From an uncultured Verrucomicrobiota bacterium (GTDB taxonomy: Bacteria; Verrucomicrobiota; Verrucomicrobiia; Limisphaerales; UBA9464): DNA of 38,689 nucleotides. Below, in pieces: positions 31,382 through 38,689 of the stretch. The DNA lies in assembly GCA_903835555.1 (NCBI GenBank), contig CAILNN010000181.1:1-38689 (forward strand), written 5' to 3'. A program made the position numbers and the translations under genes. The stretch's first letter is position 1, and the number at the start of each line of letters is the position of its first letter. The notes beneath the pieces are model-generated. The model saw only the letters and a list, made by a program, of their open reading frames with translations. It was not told the origin of the DNA and made no database searches.

Positions 31382-32203
31382 TCACTCTCTTGAAGCTGTC
31401 CCATCCGCTGGCCTCGCAGCCCCTTGGAGACGTTGAAGCAATAAACGGAGTCGTCGTACATTCCCGGCCGCCGCCAAATCCCCTTCCCGGACTTCTTCGT
31501 GAGGATGGGCGATCGCCGACTCCGCCGCCACGATCGCGGTTTCAAGTTCGTCGGCAGTCAATTCCAGTGCAATCTTGGGTCTCTGCTCACTTTTCACCAC
31601 TCGGCGCGCCATTTCCATCATCGTTCCACACGGCTCAAAACAGGGGACAATCGACGTCCTCAATTGATCGTCGGGAGGTAGTTGCGGTACCTCCCAAATC
31701 CGCCGACGGCGACACGAGTTGGCGTCGCAATTGCCTCGCACCGCATCGGCGGCCTGCGTGTCGGTCAGTTGCTGGGCGACCCGGTACATCCCCGTTTGCC
31801 GAGCCAGGTATTCACGAAAACTTTTTGCCTTGAGTCCCCGAAACTCTGCATACCAGTCCGCCAATCCACCTGGATAGAGGAGTCTTAAGGCATCCTCCAA
31901 CTCGCGGTCCGATTTCGCACGGCATCGCCATCCCGCACAAAGATTTGGCGACAGCTTATTGGGACGAAATGCTCCGGACCGGGTAAACTGCGCCAACTCT
32001 CGCAATTCGATCAAGCCCACAAGGCGCAACGTCGATTCGGGCCGGTCAATGTCGACCGAATGTCGCAACTCGTATCCGACCTCCATCCGGGTGATCGTGA
32101 CCTGCACGAACTCGGTCCGATCGCTCCATTGTTTCAGCCAATGCTTGAGAGCCGTCTGTGGTGCCAACGCCGCTGCTGGCGTTGCCGGTTTTTCGGATGG
32201 CAT
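31382..32203 (-). CDS. Unknown protein with a four-Cys cluster, possibly Fe-S binding
   Basis: A 273-aa soluble protein I cannot name securely. The N-terminal half contains LVGLIELRELAQFTRSGAFRPNK and LYPGGLADWYAEF; the middle holds Cys159-x4-Cys164 followed by an Arg run and RIW, and Cys188-x3-Cys192 (VPCFEPC) followed by a helix MMEMARRVVKSE. This CxxxxC ... CxxxC layout with Pro-Cys resembles the 4Fe-4S domain of Deinococcus DR2241-type proteins, where it accompanies a CbiX-like chelatase domain, but that is a resemblance from memory. Two more Cys are at 89 and 94. The C-terminal 60 residues are helical and acidic to basic. Its ATG lies only 7 bases after the stop of the dehydrogenase gene, so the two are probably co-transcribed. 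Confidence 0.6.
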   Translation of the reverse strand: MPSEKPATPAAALAPQTALKHWLKQWSDRTEFVQVTITRMEVGYELRHSVDIDRPESTLRLVGLIELRELAQFTRSGAFRPNKLSPNLCAGWRCRAKSDRELEDALRLLYPGGLADWYAEFRGLKAKSFREYLARQTGMYRVAQQLTDTQAADAVRGNCDANSCRRRRIWEVPQLPPDDQLRTSIVPCFEPCGTMMEMARRVVKSEQRPKIALELTADELETAIVAAESAIAHPHEEVREGDLAAAGNVRRLRLLLQRLQGAARPADGTASRE

Positions 32204-32210
32204 ACACGGG

Positions 32211-33203
32211 CTAGATCGTCACGACCACCTTGCCAAACTGCCGTCCGTCGGCAACCACGTCGAACGCCTCGTCCACTTGCTCCAGCGGAAATGTGTGGCT
32301 GATGATAGGATGAATCCCCTTGGTCGTCACAAACTGCGTCATCGCTTCAAAATCAGCCGGGCTGCCCATCGTGCTCCCCAGAAGGCTGACCTGCCGCCAG
32401 AACAACTTGCGGAGCGGTAATTCTCCTGTGTTTCCCCGTGTGGCTCCAAAAAACACCAGCCGTCCACCCGGAGCGCACAAATCAACCAACTCGCCGAAGC
32501 CCGGACCACCGGCACTGTCAATGATCACATCAAACGGACCGTAATGGTCGCCAAACTCCTTGGACCAATTTCCCGCCGTGTAGAGAGCTCCGTGACGGGC
32601 TCCCAATTGTTTCGCTCGGGCCAGCTTCTCCGGAGAACTGGAAGTCACAAAGGGAACCGCACCCGCTGCCACCGCAAATTGAAGAGCAAAAAGCGCCGTG
32701 CCCGCTCCAATCCCCGTAATCAAGACCTTTTCATGCGCTTCGAGTCTTGCCCGGCTAAATGTCGCTCGAAAGGCGGTCAATCCCGCCAGCGGAAGAGCTG
32801 CCGCCTCCTCCCAGCTCAAATGGGCGGGTTTCGGGGCTATCTGGCTCACGGGAACATGAACAAACTCGGCTAGTGTCCCATCCTTTGGCAGTCCCAGGAT
32901 GGAAAATCGCGGTTCCTGCGCCTTTTCCTGATGGCCCCAGTCCAGTCCCGGATTGATGATCACCTCCCGGCCAAGCCATTCGCGATCTACCCCGATTCCC
33001 GTATCACAGACCTCACCGGCTCCGTCTGAACCCGGTACAATCGGAAACTTCAACCCGGCATACTGTCCCGTCTTGATCCAAATATCGCGGTGATTTAACG
33101 CCGCCGCACGAATCCGGACCAGCACCTCTCCAGGACCAGCGACGGGAGTGGGCAGGTGGTCAACCCCCAAATTGTTGATGGCTGTCAAGACGGCTGCTTT
33201 CAT
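32211..33203 (-). CDS. Medium-chain dehydrogenase/reductase (quinone oxidoreductase/zinc-binding dehydrogenase type)
   Basis: A 330-aa NAD(P)-dependent oxidoreductase of the MDR superfamily. The GroES-like N-terminal domain has GEVLVRIRAAALNHRDIWIKTG and PIVPGSDGAGEV; the Rossmann domain has VLITGIGAGTALFALQFAVAAGA; later FDVIIDSAGG and GGRLVFFGATRG. The position of the catalytic zinc Cys after the GroES start is occupied by Asn-His (NHRD), and the four-Cys structural zinc site is not seen, so a zinc-independent quinone or enoyl reductase-like activity is more likely than alcohol oxidation. Substrate is unknown. It is followed closely by the Cys-rich gene on the same strand. Confidence 0.85.
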   Translation of the reverse strand: MKAAVLTAINNLGVDHLPTPVAGPGEVLVRIRAAALNHRDIWIKTGQYAGLKFPIVPGSDGAGEVCDTGIGVDREWLGREVIINPGLDWGHQEKAQEPRFSILGLPKDGTLAEFVHVPVSQIAPKPAHLSWEEAAALPLAGLTAFRATFSRARLEAHEKVLITGIGAGTALFALQFAVAAGAVPFVTSSSPEKLARAKQLGARHGALYTAGNWSKEFGDHYGPFDVIIDSAGGPGFGELVDLCAPGGRLVFFGATRGNTGELPLRKLFWRQVSLLGSTMGSPADFEAMTQFVTTKGIHPIISHTFPLEQVDEAFDVVADGRQFGKVVVTI

Positions 33204-33385
33204 GCCCTTAGGGTAGCGTCAAACTTGCTCCCCGGGTCGAGTCAAAAGGAAGATAAAGGTGTCCCCCCGCTTCGGCAGGCCAAACTCCCGCCTCGTGTAA
33301 TGCCACCCGATTGAGTTTAGCGAATCGGTTGCCCGAAAGCCATTCCAGTTACAATAACTGAAGAGGAAGCGCGGGTTTTGCTTCC

Positions 33386-33483
33386 GCCAACCCCAAAGGG
33401 GTTGTGTTACAAAGCCCGGGGTTGGCCCGTCTGCGGGCCTACCCCGGGTGAAGGTTTGGAGATTCTTTCAACCCCAACGGGGT
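33386..33483. repeat. REP-like element of three hairpins
   Basis: Two copies of the 17-base palindrome CAACCCC-NNN-GGGGTTG (33386-33402 with AAA, 33467-33483 with AAC) flank a larger imperfect hairpin at 33413-33446, whose 15-base arms (CCCGGGGTTGGCCCG and CGGGCCTACCCCGGG) differ at one pair around the loop TCTG. The layout is that of bacterial interspersed mosaic elements built from REPs, which RAYT transposases mobilise in other bacteria. Similar sequences are abundant in verrucomicrobial and planctomycete genomes from memory. Confidence 0.75.
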
Positions 33484-33561
33484 TGCGCCATTCATGTGCC
33501 TAGTTCTACTTTGTTACCAATGGCGCTATCTCGCGGACTCCGAAGGCTTCCCAGCGAATTG

Positions 33562-33590
33562 CCGGTGGTTGAGCGTAGCGACACCACCGG
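33562..33590. repeat. Palindrome with 8-base perfect arms
   Basis: CCGGTGGT (33562-33569) and ACCACCGG (33583-33590) enclose TGAGCGTAGCGAC. It resembles a dispersed hairpin seen in many verrucomicrobial spacers (from memory). It is a second repeat family, distinct in sequence from the CAACCCC element 80 bases upstream. Confidence 0.6.
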
Positions 33591-33814
33591 ATCACCGAAA
33601 AAGAATACGACGCAACCCGCAGGGCCGCAGTTCTTTTCGACTCCCGCTTCGTGGCTCGCTCCTCACAGACCACCGCGGGTATGCTCGTCGCTCGTCGCCT
33701 CGCGGGAGCCGAAAATCCCTCGTGGCAAACTGTAAGCTATTTGGGATACACGACACTAAAGCCCAAGCGAACTGCCGAGGGTGGGTTTCGACGGCGCGAA
33801 ACCAGAAAGTCGAA

Positions 33815-34318
33815 TCATCCCCCCATCGGCTTCGTAGGCAACGTCTGTTCCAAGACTGCCGCAGTTTGCCGTGCTCGATACTGAACATACGCTTCGGAAA
33901 TGCGCGGACTCTTTAAGGCCAAAATGCTGATGGCAAACAGCGCGGCATTTATCGCTCCCGGTTTCCCGATGGCCAAGGATCCGACCGGAATACCGGCAGG
34001 CATTTGAACCATGCTCAAAAGCGAATCCATCCCGTGCAACGCCTTGGATTCAACCGGTACACCCAGTACCGGTAGGTGCGTCTTGCTCGCACACATTCCC
34101 GGTAGGTGGGCAGCCCCACCGGCTCCTGCGATGATGACCTCCAGGCCGCGGTTAGCCGCATGTTCCGCATAATCAAAGAGCAGGTCGGGCGTGCGATGCG
34201 CGCTAACCACCCGCGCTTCGTAGGGTATCTCGAATTGATCCAATATCTGGCCCGCGTGCTGCATCGTTTCCCAATCGGATTGACTTCCCATGATGATGCC
34301 AACCAGCGGCGCTTGCAT
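33815..34318 (-). CDS. purE: N5-carboxyaminoimidazole ribonucleotide mutase
   Basis: PurE class I rearranges N5-CAIR to CAIR in purine synthesis. The 167-aa protein has [13 protein letters not shown] at the N-terminus, the VVSAHRTPD loop with the active-site His, [44 protein letters not shown] and GINAA-like GAINAALFA. The SDWETM and HLPGM forms are those of the bacterial class I enzyme, which implies a PurK elsewhere in the genome. It is alone here: the neighbours are a repeat patch downstream and the divergently transcribed FAD oxidase upstream, with 163 bases between the two starts. Confidence 0.96.
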   Translation of the reverse strand: MQAPLVGIIMGSQSDWETMQHAGQILDQFEIPYEARVVSAHRTPDLLFDYAEHAANRGLEVIIAGAGGAAHLPGMCASKTHLPVLGVPVESKALHGMDSLLSMVQMPAGIPVGSLAIGKPGAINAALFAISILALKSPRISEAYVQYRARQTAAVLEQTLPTKPMGG

Positions 34319-34481
34319 GGGAGAGAGTCAACGCCCAGTTGCTTTCCGGGGCAAGCACGACTCTTCTGGTTATTGCCAATCAAGGTCGGCTTGCCCGTCT
34401 GTCCGATATCTGCTGGACGGTTGGGACCGATTTTCATCTTTTCCTTGCGACCCCTCCCCAACCCTTCGAGCGTACGTTCCT

Positions 34482-35885
34482 ATGACCGAGGTCAATTGGC
34501 CGCTCCCCAAGCTGTTTCAATCGCTGGCTCACCAGTTGCAGCCAGACGAATTAAGCATCGACCCGGCAGTCCTTGGTTCTCACGGAGGCGACAGGTGGTT
34601 CGCTCACCATCCCCCCGATATCGTGGCTTTGCCCCGCTCTGCCACTGCTGTCAGCCGAATCCTGGCCTTTGCTTCACGCCATGGTGTTCCAGTCACAACC
34701 CGCGGTGCTGGCCATGGTTACGTGGGCGGCTGTGTTCCCGTCCAGGGCGGAATAGTCCTGTCCGTCGCTCGAATGAACCGAATTCGCGAGATTTCTTCAT
34801 CCGATTTCGTTGCCGTCATTGAACCCGGGGTAATCACCGCCGATCTTCAACAGGAAGTCGAGAAAGTCGGGCTCTATTACCCGCCGGACCCCGCCAGCCG
34901 GGCGGATTGTTCTCTCGGCGGTAACATAGCCACCAACGCGGGAGGTCCGCGATGCCTCAAATATGGGGTCACCCGAGACTATGTCCTCGGGCTTCAGGTC
35001 GCATTGGCGGACGGTTCGTTGGTTCGCCTGGGAGGCCGCTGCCACAAAAACAAAACCGGTTTTGACCTCCACCGTCTATTTGTGGGCAGTGAGGGACTCC
35101 TGGGGGTTGTGACCGAAGCAACCTTGAAACTCCTGCCGCTCCCTCCGTTTCGCGCCTGTCTCTCCATTGGACTCGCCAGTATGGCGCAGGCCGCCCGCGT
35201 CATTCGCGGGGTGTTTGCCGCCGGCTTCCTTCCCAGTGCTCTCGAAGTCGCCGATGCCTTCACGCTGGCCGCCGCCCGGCGTCGAACGGGTTCAGCCCAA
35301 CTTGAAGGCTGTCAGGCGCATCTCTTAATCGAAATAGACGGCCAGGAAGAGAGTGCCCGCCGGGAAATTGTTGACCTTCAGCATACCGTCGAACAATCCG
35401 CTCCCGTGGTCTTTGTCCAATCTGCATTGGGCCGCGACGCCTGTGAGGCGTTCTGGAAGCTCCGCCGGGAATTTAGCTATGCTCTTCGCGATACTGGTTT
35501 GACCAAACTCAATGAGGATGTTGTGGTTCCCCGGGGGCGATTGGAAGAATTGTTCCAATTTGCGGCGGATTTACAACAGCGGCACGGATTGCAATTGGCC
35601 TGCTTCGGCCATGCGGGCGATGGGAATATCCACGTCAATGTAATGCTCGACACCTCCGATCCAGCCCAGGCCGCGCGAAGCGAGGCCTGTCTGAACGATT
35701 TATTCCAAGGCATCCTGGCAATGGACGGCGCGATCACCGGAGAACACGGTGTCGGGCTTGCCAAAAAACCGTGGTGGAACTTGGCAATTTCCCCCGAGGC
35801 AGATCAATTGCACCGAGTAGTCAAAAATGCACTTGACCCCAAAGGTATCCTGAACCCCGGGAAATTTCTTGGTCAGCTTGAATGA
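34482..35885 (+). CDS. GlcD-type FAD-linked oxidase (glycolate or D-lactate dehydrogenase family)
   Basis: A 467-aa flavoprotein of the vanillyl-alcohol-oxidase superfamily. The FAD_binding_4 domain is visible: PDIVALPRSATAVSRILAFASRHGVPVTTRGAGHGYVGG, GVITADLQQEVEKVGLYYPPDPAS, CSLGGNIATNAGGPRCLKYGVTRDYVLGL (pattern key: GGNIATNAGG), and HKNKTGFDLHRLFVGSEGLLGVVTEATLKL. The C-terminal domain has CFGHAGDGNIHVNVM, GAITGEHGVGLAKK and LDPKGILNPGKFL, the GlcD/LldD end. ATG 34482 is chosen; the longer frame from 34290 overlaps purE and its promoter. No GlcE or GlcF partner is adjacent, so glycolate and D-lactate (or another 2-hydroxyacid) remain equally possible. Its last 13 bases overlap the 3' end of the convergent gene. 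Confidence 0.88.
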   Translation: MTEVNWPLPKLFQSLAHQLQPDELSIDPAVLGSHGGDRWFAHHPPDIVALPRSATAVSRILAFASRHGVPVTTRGAGHGYVGGCVPVQGGIVLSVARMNRIREISSSDFVAVIEPGVITADLQQEVEKVGLYYPPDPASRADCSLGGNIATNAGGPRCLKYGVTRDYVLGLQVALADGSLVRLGGRCHKNKTGFDLHRLFVGSEGLLGVVTEATLKLLPLPPFRACLSIGLASMAQAARVIRGVFAAGFLPSALEVADAFTLAAARRRTGSAQLEGCQAHLLIEIDGQEESARREIVDLQHTVEQSAPVVFVQSALGRDACEAFWKLRREFSYALRDTGLTKLNEDVVVPRGRLEELFQFAADLQQRHGLQLACFGHAGDGNIHVNVMLDTSDPAQAARSEACLNDLFQGILAMDGAITGEHGVGLAKKPWWNLAISPEADQLHRVVKNALDPKGILNPGKFLGQLE

Positions 35886-38602
35886 TTTCGCGGGCTGAAC
35901 ATTCCCAATGCCAGGAGGCATCCCAAGCCGACGGCCACCGCCGATAAACTCACCCAAAGGGTTGAGCTCGGCGGGCGGTATTGAAATTCGATAGTGTGTT
36001 CCCCGGCGGGAACAACCACGCCCCGCATGATGAAATTCGCCCGCAGTAACTTGGCCGGAACCCCATCAATGCTGACCTGCCATTTCTCATGCCACCGGTC
36101 GTTTAGAAGCAGAACTTGGGCAGTCCCCGCCTTTGTTTTCAGACTCACCCGCTTTGCGCTATACTGGATGAAGGAAACGTCACCTCGGACGGCGTCTTTT
36201 GTCGGCTTTACACCCTCAACAGACTCTGAAAGAAGGACGGTGTCGGATGGATCAAAAGTCGGAGACACTAATTTGCTCAACAACTCCCGATCGGCAGCCA
36301 CAGTTTCCCACTGGGTATAAAGGGATGCGCGCGGAAGGGCTCCGGTGAACTCGATCAAGGCCAGTTGTCCCTGGACGTCCGGTTTAACCGTGTACCATTG
36401 TGCTGCATCCGCAGGAGATAGCGGTCGGTCGGAGGACGGTGCCCCGACCTTTTGCATCAGTCCGTAAGGCATCGCCACCTTAAATCGGCGTGCGAGCGGA
36501 TCAAACAGGTCATTGAACATGTCCAATCCATTTCGCCAACCGAGAATATAACGCGTATTCGTCAGTTGCCAAAGTCGGGTGAAATAGAACAGGTTCGCCC
36601 TCCCCTCGGGTACCATCGCTCGAACCTGCTTCGCTTGTTCGACTGTCAGTTGACCAATTTGTGGTCCAAATACCGCCATCTGCATCGCAATCTCAAAGTT
36701 CGGTGGAGTCAGCGCCGAGAAATAGGCCGATTCCAATTCCGGCATCCGCGGCATCTGATCAATATCGAGGGATTGGATGTGAAAAAATTGAAAATGATTT
36801 TCCAGCCACTCCTTGGACAGGTAGCTGAATTCCTGGTTCATGACCAGAAGCCCCTCTCGCTGGGGTCGGAGGAACGCGGTCACCCGATGTTCCCACGGTC
36901 GCTCGCTCAACTTTTCCATCAAGGGATTAAAGTCGTGGCGCTTGATGTAATCATAATGCTTTACCCACGGAATATCTGCCCGAACCAAATCGGATGTTAC
37001 CACGACCGCGAAGGCGAACCATCCGATGGCGGCCCTCGGTCCCCTGAATGCTCCCAGAATGGCCGCCGCGATTAGGCCGCCCGAAGCAGCCAGGAATCCC
37101 CAGGCAATCCAAACCTCCCGAATGCTAAACTGCGCTGTCGCCTTTTCCCCGTACCAATTTGGAATGGAATCGATGGCGTGAGCGATGCTGACCGAATTGA
37201 CCGTATACAAGGTTGCAGCAAGCCCCCCGGCAATGATGACGCCCGCCAAACCCTTCAGCGCGCCACGGTCAAATGGCTTCAATTCCCCATAGGCTTCCAG
37301 TAAATGGGTCGGTGCTGCGGCGAGTTTCTTGCTCTCCACCTGAAAGCAGGACCGAGCCAACGCCTCCAAGCCGTAGGCAGCCAAAATCCAAAGAGCCAGG
37401 TGCATCATGTGGAGAAACTTGTAAGGCCCACGAATCGTCGAAAAATAGGGCAGAGCAACCAGGCCCCGATAAATCTGGAGCAAGGAAGGTTCAAATCGAC
37501 CGAAAGCCAGAAACAATGAACCTGCGGCCACCACCGCCCAGAAAAACACCCAAAGCCGCTCCTTCTTCTTCAACGGGGAATTCTCCCCACGAAAGGCGGA
37601 AGCGATACCCCAAATGGCCAATATCAGAATCAGTAGGCCAACATATTCGCCGCCGCCGTTAAAGCGATTTTGCGGTGTTCCATCCGGCCCAAATCCGCCC
37701 CAGTAGGCACCCCCATCTGGCGTATCCATCCGGTATCCCAAAATCCCCGGGACGAAGAATCGAATAACTTCTGAAGGAGGAAAGCTGAAGCTGGTGGCGA
37801 ACTGCCACTGGGCCTCTGCTGAATTAGCCAGACCTGCCGGCTGGGACACCCCGACAATCTGGGTGGATATCAGCGAGTACAAGGCGTGGCTGGCAATCCA
37901 TCCAGCCGCCAGCGCCACGACAGATAATCGGAGAGATCCGTGCAAGAGGGATGCACGACTACCCCCGTTCACCCACGCCTGCCAAATCACGAAAGCCGCG
38001 ACGTAAAGGCTAAAGATGGCTCCTACATCCGCACCTTCCATCACATTCAAACCCACGCAAAACCCCGCCAGAAGAACCTGACACCAAGTTCTCCAGCCAT
38101 TGCCATTGACTCCTTGAAGAAGTCCCAATGCCATCATCACAAATGCCTGGGTAAGGGCTTGCGCTGCAAGTCCCCAACAGGCGAACGAAAATGGATTCGA
38201 ATTCAGCGCGGCACCCAGTGCGATCACGATTCCGACCCCTGGATGAAACCCGGATCTCCAGCAGAAAAAGGCGGCGCTCACACCCAGGAAAAGGAGCGAT
38301 ATCGGAACTAGAATTTTGGCATAAACAACCGCCGAAAACAGATAGAATAATAAATGAGTCAAATCGGGAAGAGCTCCCGTTTGCGCCATCCCGATCCAGT
38401 TGTCTGACATCCATACGCCCAAAAAGTTGTCAATCCCGTCTTGCTCATGGTTCTTCAGCATTCCGAACGGTCCGTCATTGGCAAACATGACCTCCGCCGG
38501 AGACAGCAATCCGTGAAACGGAAGGAACAAGGCAATTACGACGGCCATGGTGGCCCAGAGAAGCGGAAAACGGGAAGAAATGGTGCGCGAGTTAATCGTC
38601 AT
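35873..38602 (-). CDS. Large polytopic membrane protein, YfhO-like
   Basis: A 909-aa membrane protein with roughly a dozen hydrophobic segments: the first at about 12-33, clusters over the first 500 residues, and a last one near the C-terminus (about 880-900). An extracytoplasmic region of about 300 residues before the last segment contains QVLLLNDRWHEKWQVSIDG, RANFIMRGVVVPAGEHTIEFQYRP, the pattern typical of YfhO-family proteins, which in Gram-positives add sugars to cell-wall or lipid polymers (GT-C-like). An acceptor or sugar cannot be named. N-terminal APEVMFANDGPFG-like sequence (here SPAEVMFANDGPFG) is the loop where GT-C enzymes carry an acidic residue. Start ATG is at 38600-38602; no operon partner is in view within 87 bases to the edge. 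Confidence 0.72.
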   Translation of the reverse strand: MTINSRTISSRFPLLWATMAVVIALFLPFHGLLSPAEVMFANDGPFGMLKNHEQDGIDNFLGVWMSDNWIGMAQTGALPDLTHLLFYLFSAVVYAKILVPISLLFLGVSAAFFCWRSGFHPGVGIVIALGAALNSNPFSFACWGLAAQALTQAFVMMALGLLQGVNGNGWRTWCQVLLAGFCVGLNVMEGADVGAIFSLYVAAFVIWQAWVNGGSRASLLHGSLRLSVVALAAGWIASHALYSLISTQIVGVSQPAGLANSAEAQWQFATSFSFPPSEVIRFFVPGILGYRMDTPDGGAYWGGFGPDGTPQNRFNGGGEYVGLLILILAIWGIASAFRGENSPLKKKERLWVFFWAVVAAGSLFLAFGRFEPSLLQIYRGLVALPYFSTIRGPYKFLHMMHLALWILAAYGLEALARSCFQVESKKLAAAPTHLLEAYGELKPFDRGALKGLAGVIIAGGLAATLYTVNSVSIAHAIDSIPNWYGEKATAQFSIREVWIAWGFLAASGGLIAAAILGAFRGPRAAIGWFAFAVVVTSDLVRADIPWVKHYDYIKRHDFNPLMEKLSERPWEHRVTAFLRPQREGLLVMNQEFSYLSKEWLENHFQFFHIQSLDIDQMPRMPELESAYFSALTPPNFEIAMQMAVFGPQIGQLTVEQAKQVRAMVPEGRANLFYFTRLWQLTNTRYILGWRNGLDMFNDLFDPLARRFKVAMPYGLMQKVGAPSSDRPLSPADAAQWYTVKPDVQGQLALIEFTGALPRASLYTQWETVAADRELLSKLVSPTFDPSDTVLLSESVEGVKPTKDAVRGDVSFIQYSAKRVSLKTKAGTAQVLLLNDRWHEKWQVSIDGVPAKLLRANFIMRGVVVPAGEHTIEFQYRPPSSTLWVSLSAVAVGLGCLLALGMFSPRNHSS

Positions 38603-38689
38603 GGTCAGGTCGGGAAACCAAGCGGAGTAGGACTTTAACCCAATGGGCCATCGTTTCGCAAGGTGACATTCTCTCTCCGACAGGCTTCC
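38603..38689. other. Upstream flank of the YfhO-like gene
   Basis: 87 bases to the window edge. No gene or clear promoter could be recognised; the region should contain part of the leader of the minus-strand membrane protein gene. Confidence 0.3.

Larger units (their letters stand above)
33204..33814. repeat. 611-base spacer dense in palindromic repeats, no gene
   Basis: Between the divergent-from-nothing start of the dehydrogenase and the end of purE, both minus strand, no gene is supported. Elements from left to right: 33346-33360, CAGTTA-CAA-TAACTG; 33386-33483, a three-hairpin REP-like unit; 33562-33590, CCGGTGGT...ACCACCGG; and 33634-33715, a 14-base inverted repeat with one mismatch (TTTTCGACTCCCGC against GCGGGAGCCGAAAA). 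Short plus-strand frames (33448-33735, 33494-33916) run across these palindromes and lack ribosome sites, so they are not genes. The dehydrogenase promoter should lie near 33204-33300 but was not identified. Confidence 0.65.

Noticed and set aside
31203..31385. 60-codon minus-strand frame after the Cys-rich gene
   Set aside because: No ribosome site, no motif, and it crosses the hairpin at 31277-31291; treated as noncoding.
33386..33483. CRISPR-like pair of identical palindromes
   Set aside because: Only two units of 17 bases with a structured, palindromic spacer and no cas genes; a REP-type element explains it.

Overview
The window reads as a chromosomal stretch of a moderately GC-rich Gram-negative bacterium, most likely a verrucomicrobium (Pedosphaera/Limisphaera-like; this is inferred from gene content and protein style, not from a marker gene). 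Pointers are a divergent FtsZ, a LysM protein inside the division/cell-wall cluster, a Porin_5-type porin ahead of the pst genes, a RAYT-like transposase end at the left edge, and several families of small palindromic repeats between operons.

Layout. 2-400: 3' end of a probable REP-associated (Y1) transposase. 470-1549 (minus): queA. 1758-17733 (plus): a long, tightly packed division and cell-wall (dcw) operon in the order mraZ, unknown 152-aa gene, rsmH, ftsL-like, ftsI, murF, mraY, possible 83-aa gene, LysM protein, ftsW, murG, murB, ddl, ftsQ, ftsA, ftsZ. Most junctions are 1-8 nt overlaps or gaps of a few bases. murE, murD and murC, which normally sit in this cluster, are absent and must be encoded elsewhere. 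17734-18076 is a repeat-bearing spacer. 18077-24637 (minus): a tripartite RND efflux operon (permease, lipoprotein adaptor, TolC-like channel) followed by an amidohydrolase. 24638-24938 is a divergent regulatory region with a Pho-box-like direct repeat. 24939-31096 (plus): porin, pstS, pstC, pstA, pstB, phoU, a phosphate acquisition operon. 31097-31381 carries a second copy of a dispersed repeat. 31382-33203 (minus): a Cys-rich protein of unknown function and a medium-chain dehydrogenase. 33204-33814 is a dense patch of palindromic repeats. 33815-34318 (minus): purE. 34482-35885 (plus): GlcD-type FAD oxidase. 35873-38602 (minus): a large YfhO-like membrane protein whose 3' end overlaps that of the oxidase.

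How they work together. The dcw genes cover lipid-linked precursor synthesis and export (MurB, Ddl, MurF, MraY, MurG), septal wall synthesis (FtsW with FtsI) and the divisome scaffold (FtsL, FtsQ, FtsA, FtsZ). The FtsZ is unusual in its GTP-binding and T7-loop residues but keeps a recognisable C-terminal FtsA-binding peptide. The porin-pst-phoU block forms one outer-membrane-to-cytoplasm route for phosphate under probable PhoB-type control. No CRISPR array, tRNA, rRNA, prophage or obvious defence island was seen. The least explained items are the two small unknown genes inside the dcw operon, the missing mur ligases, the FtsZ substitutions and the repeat families.
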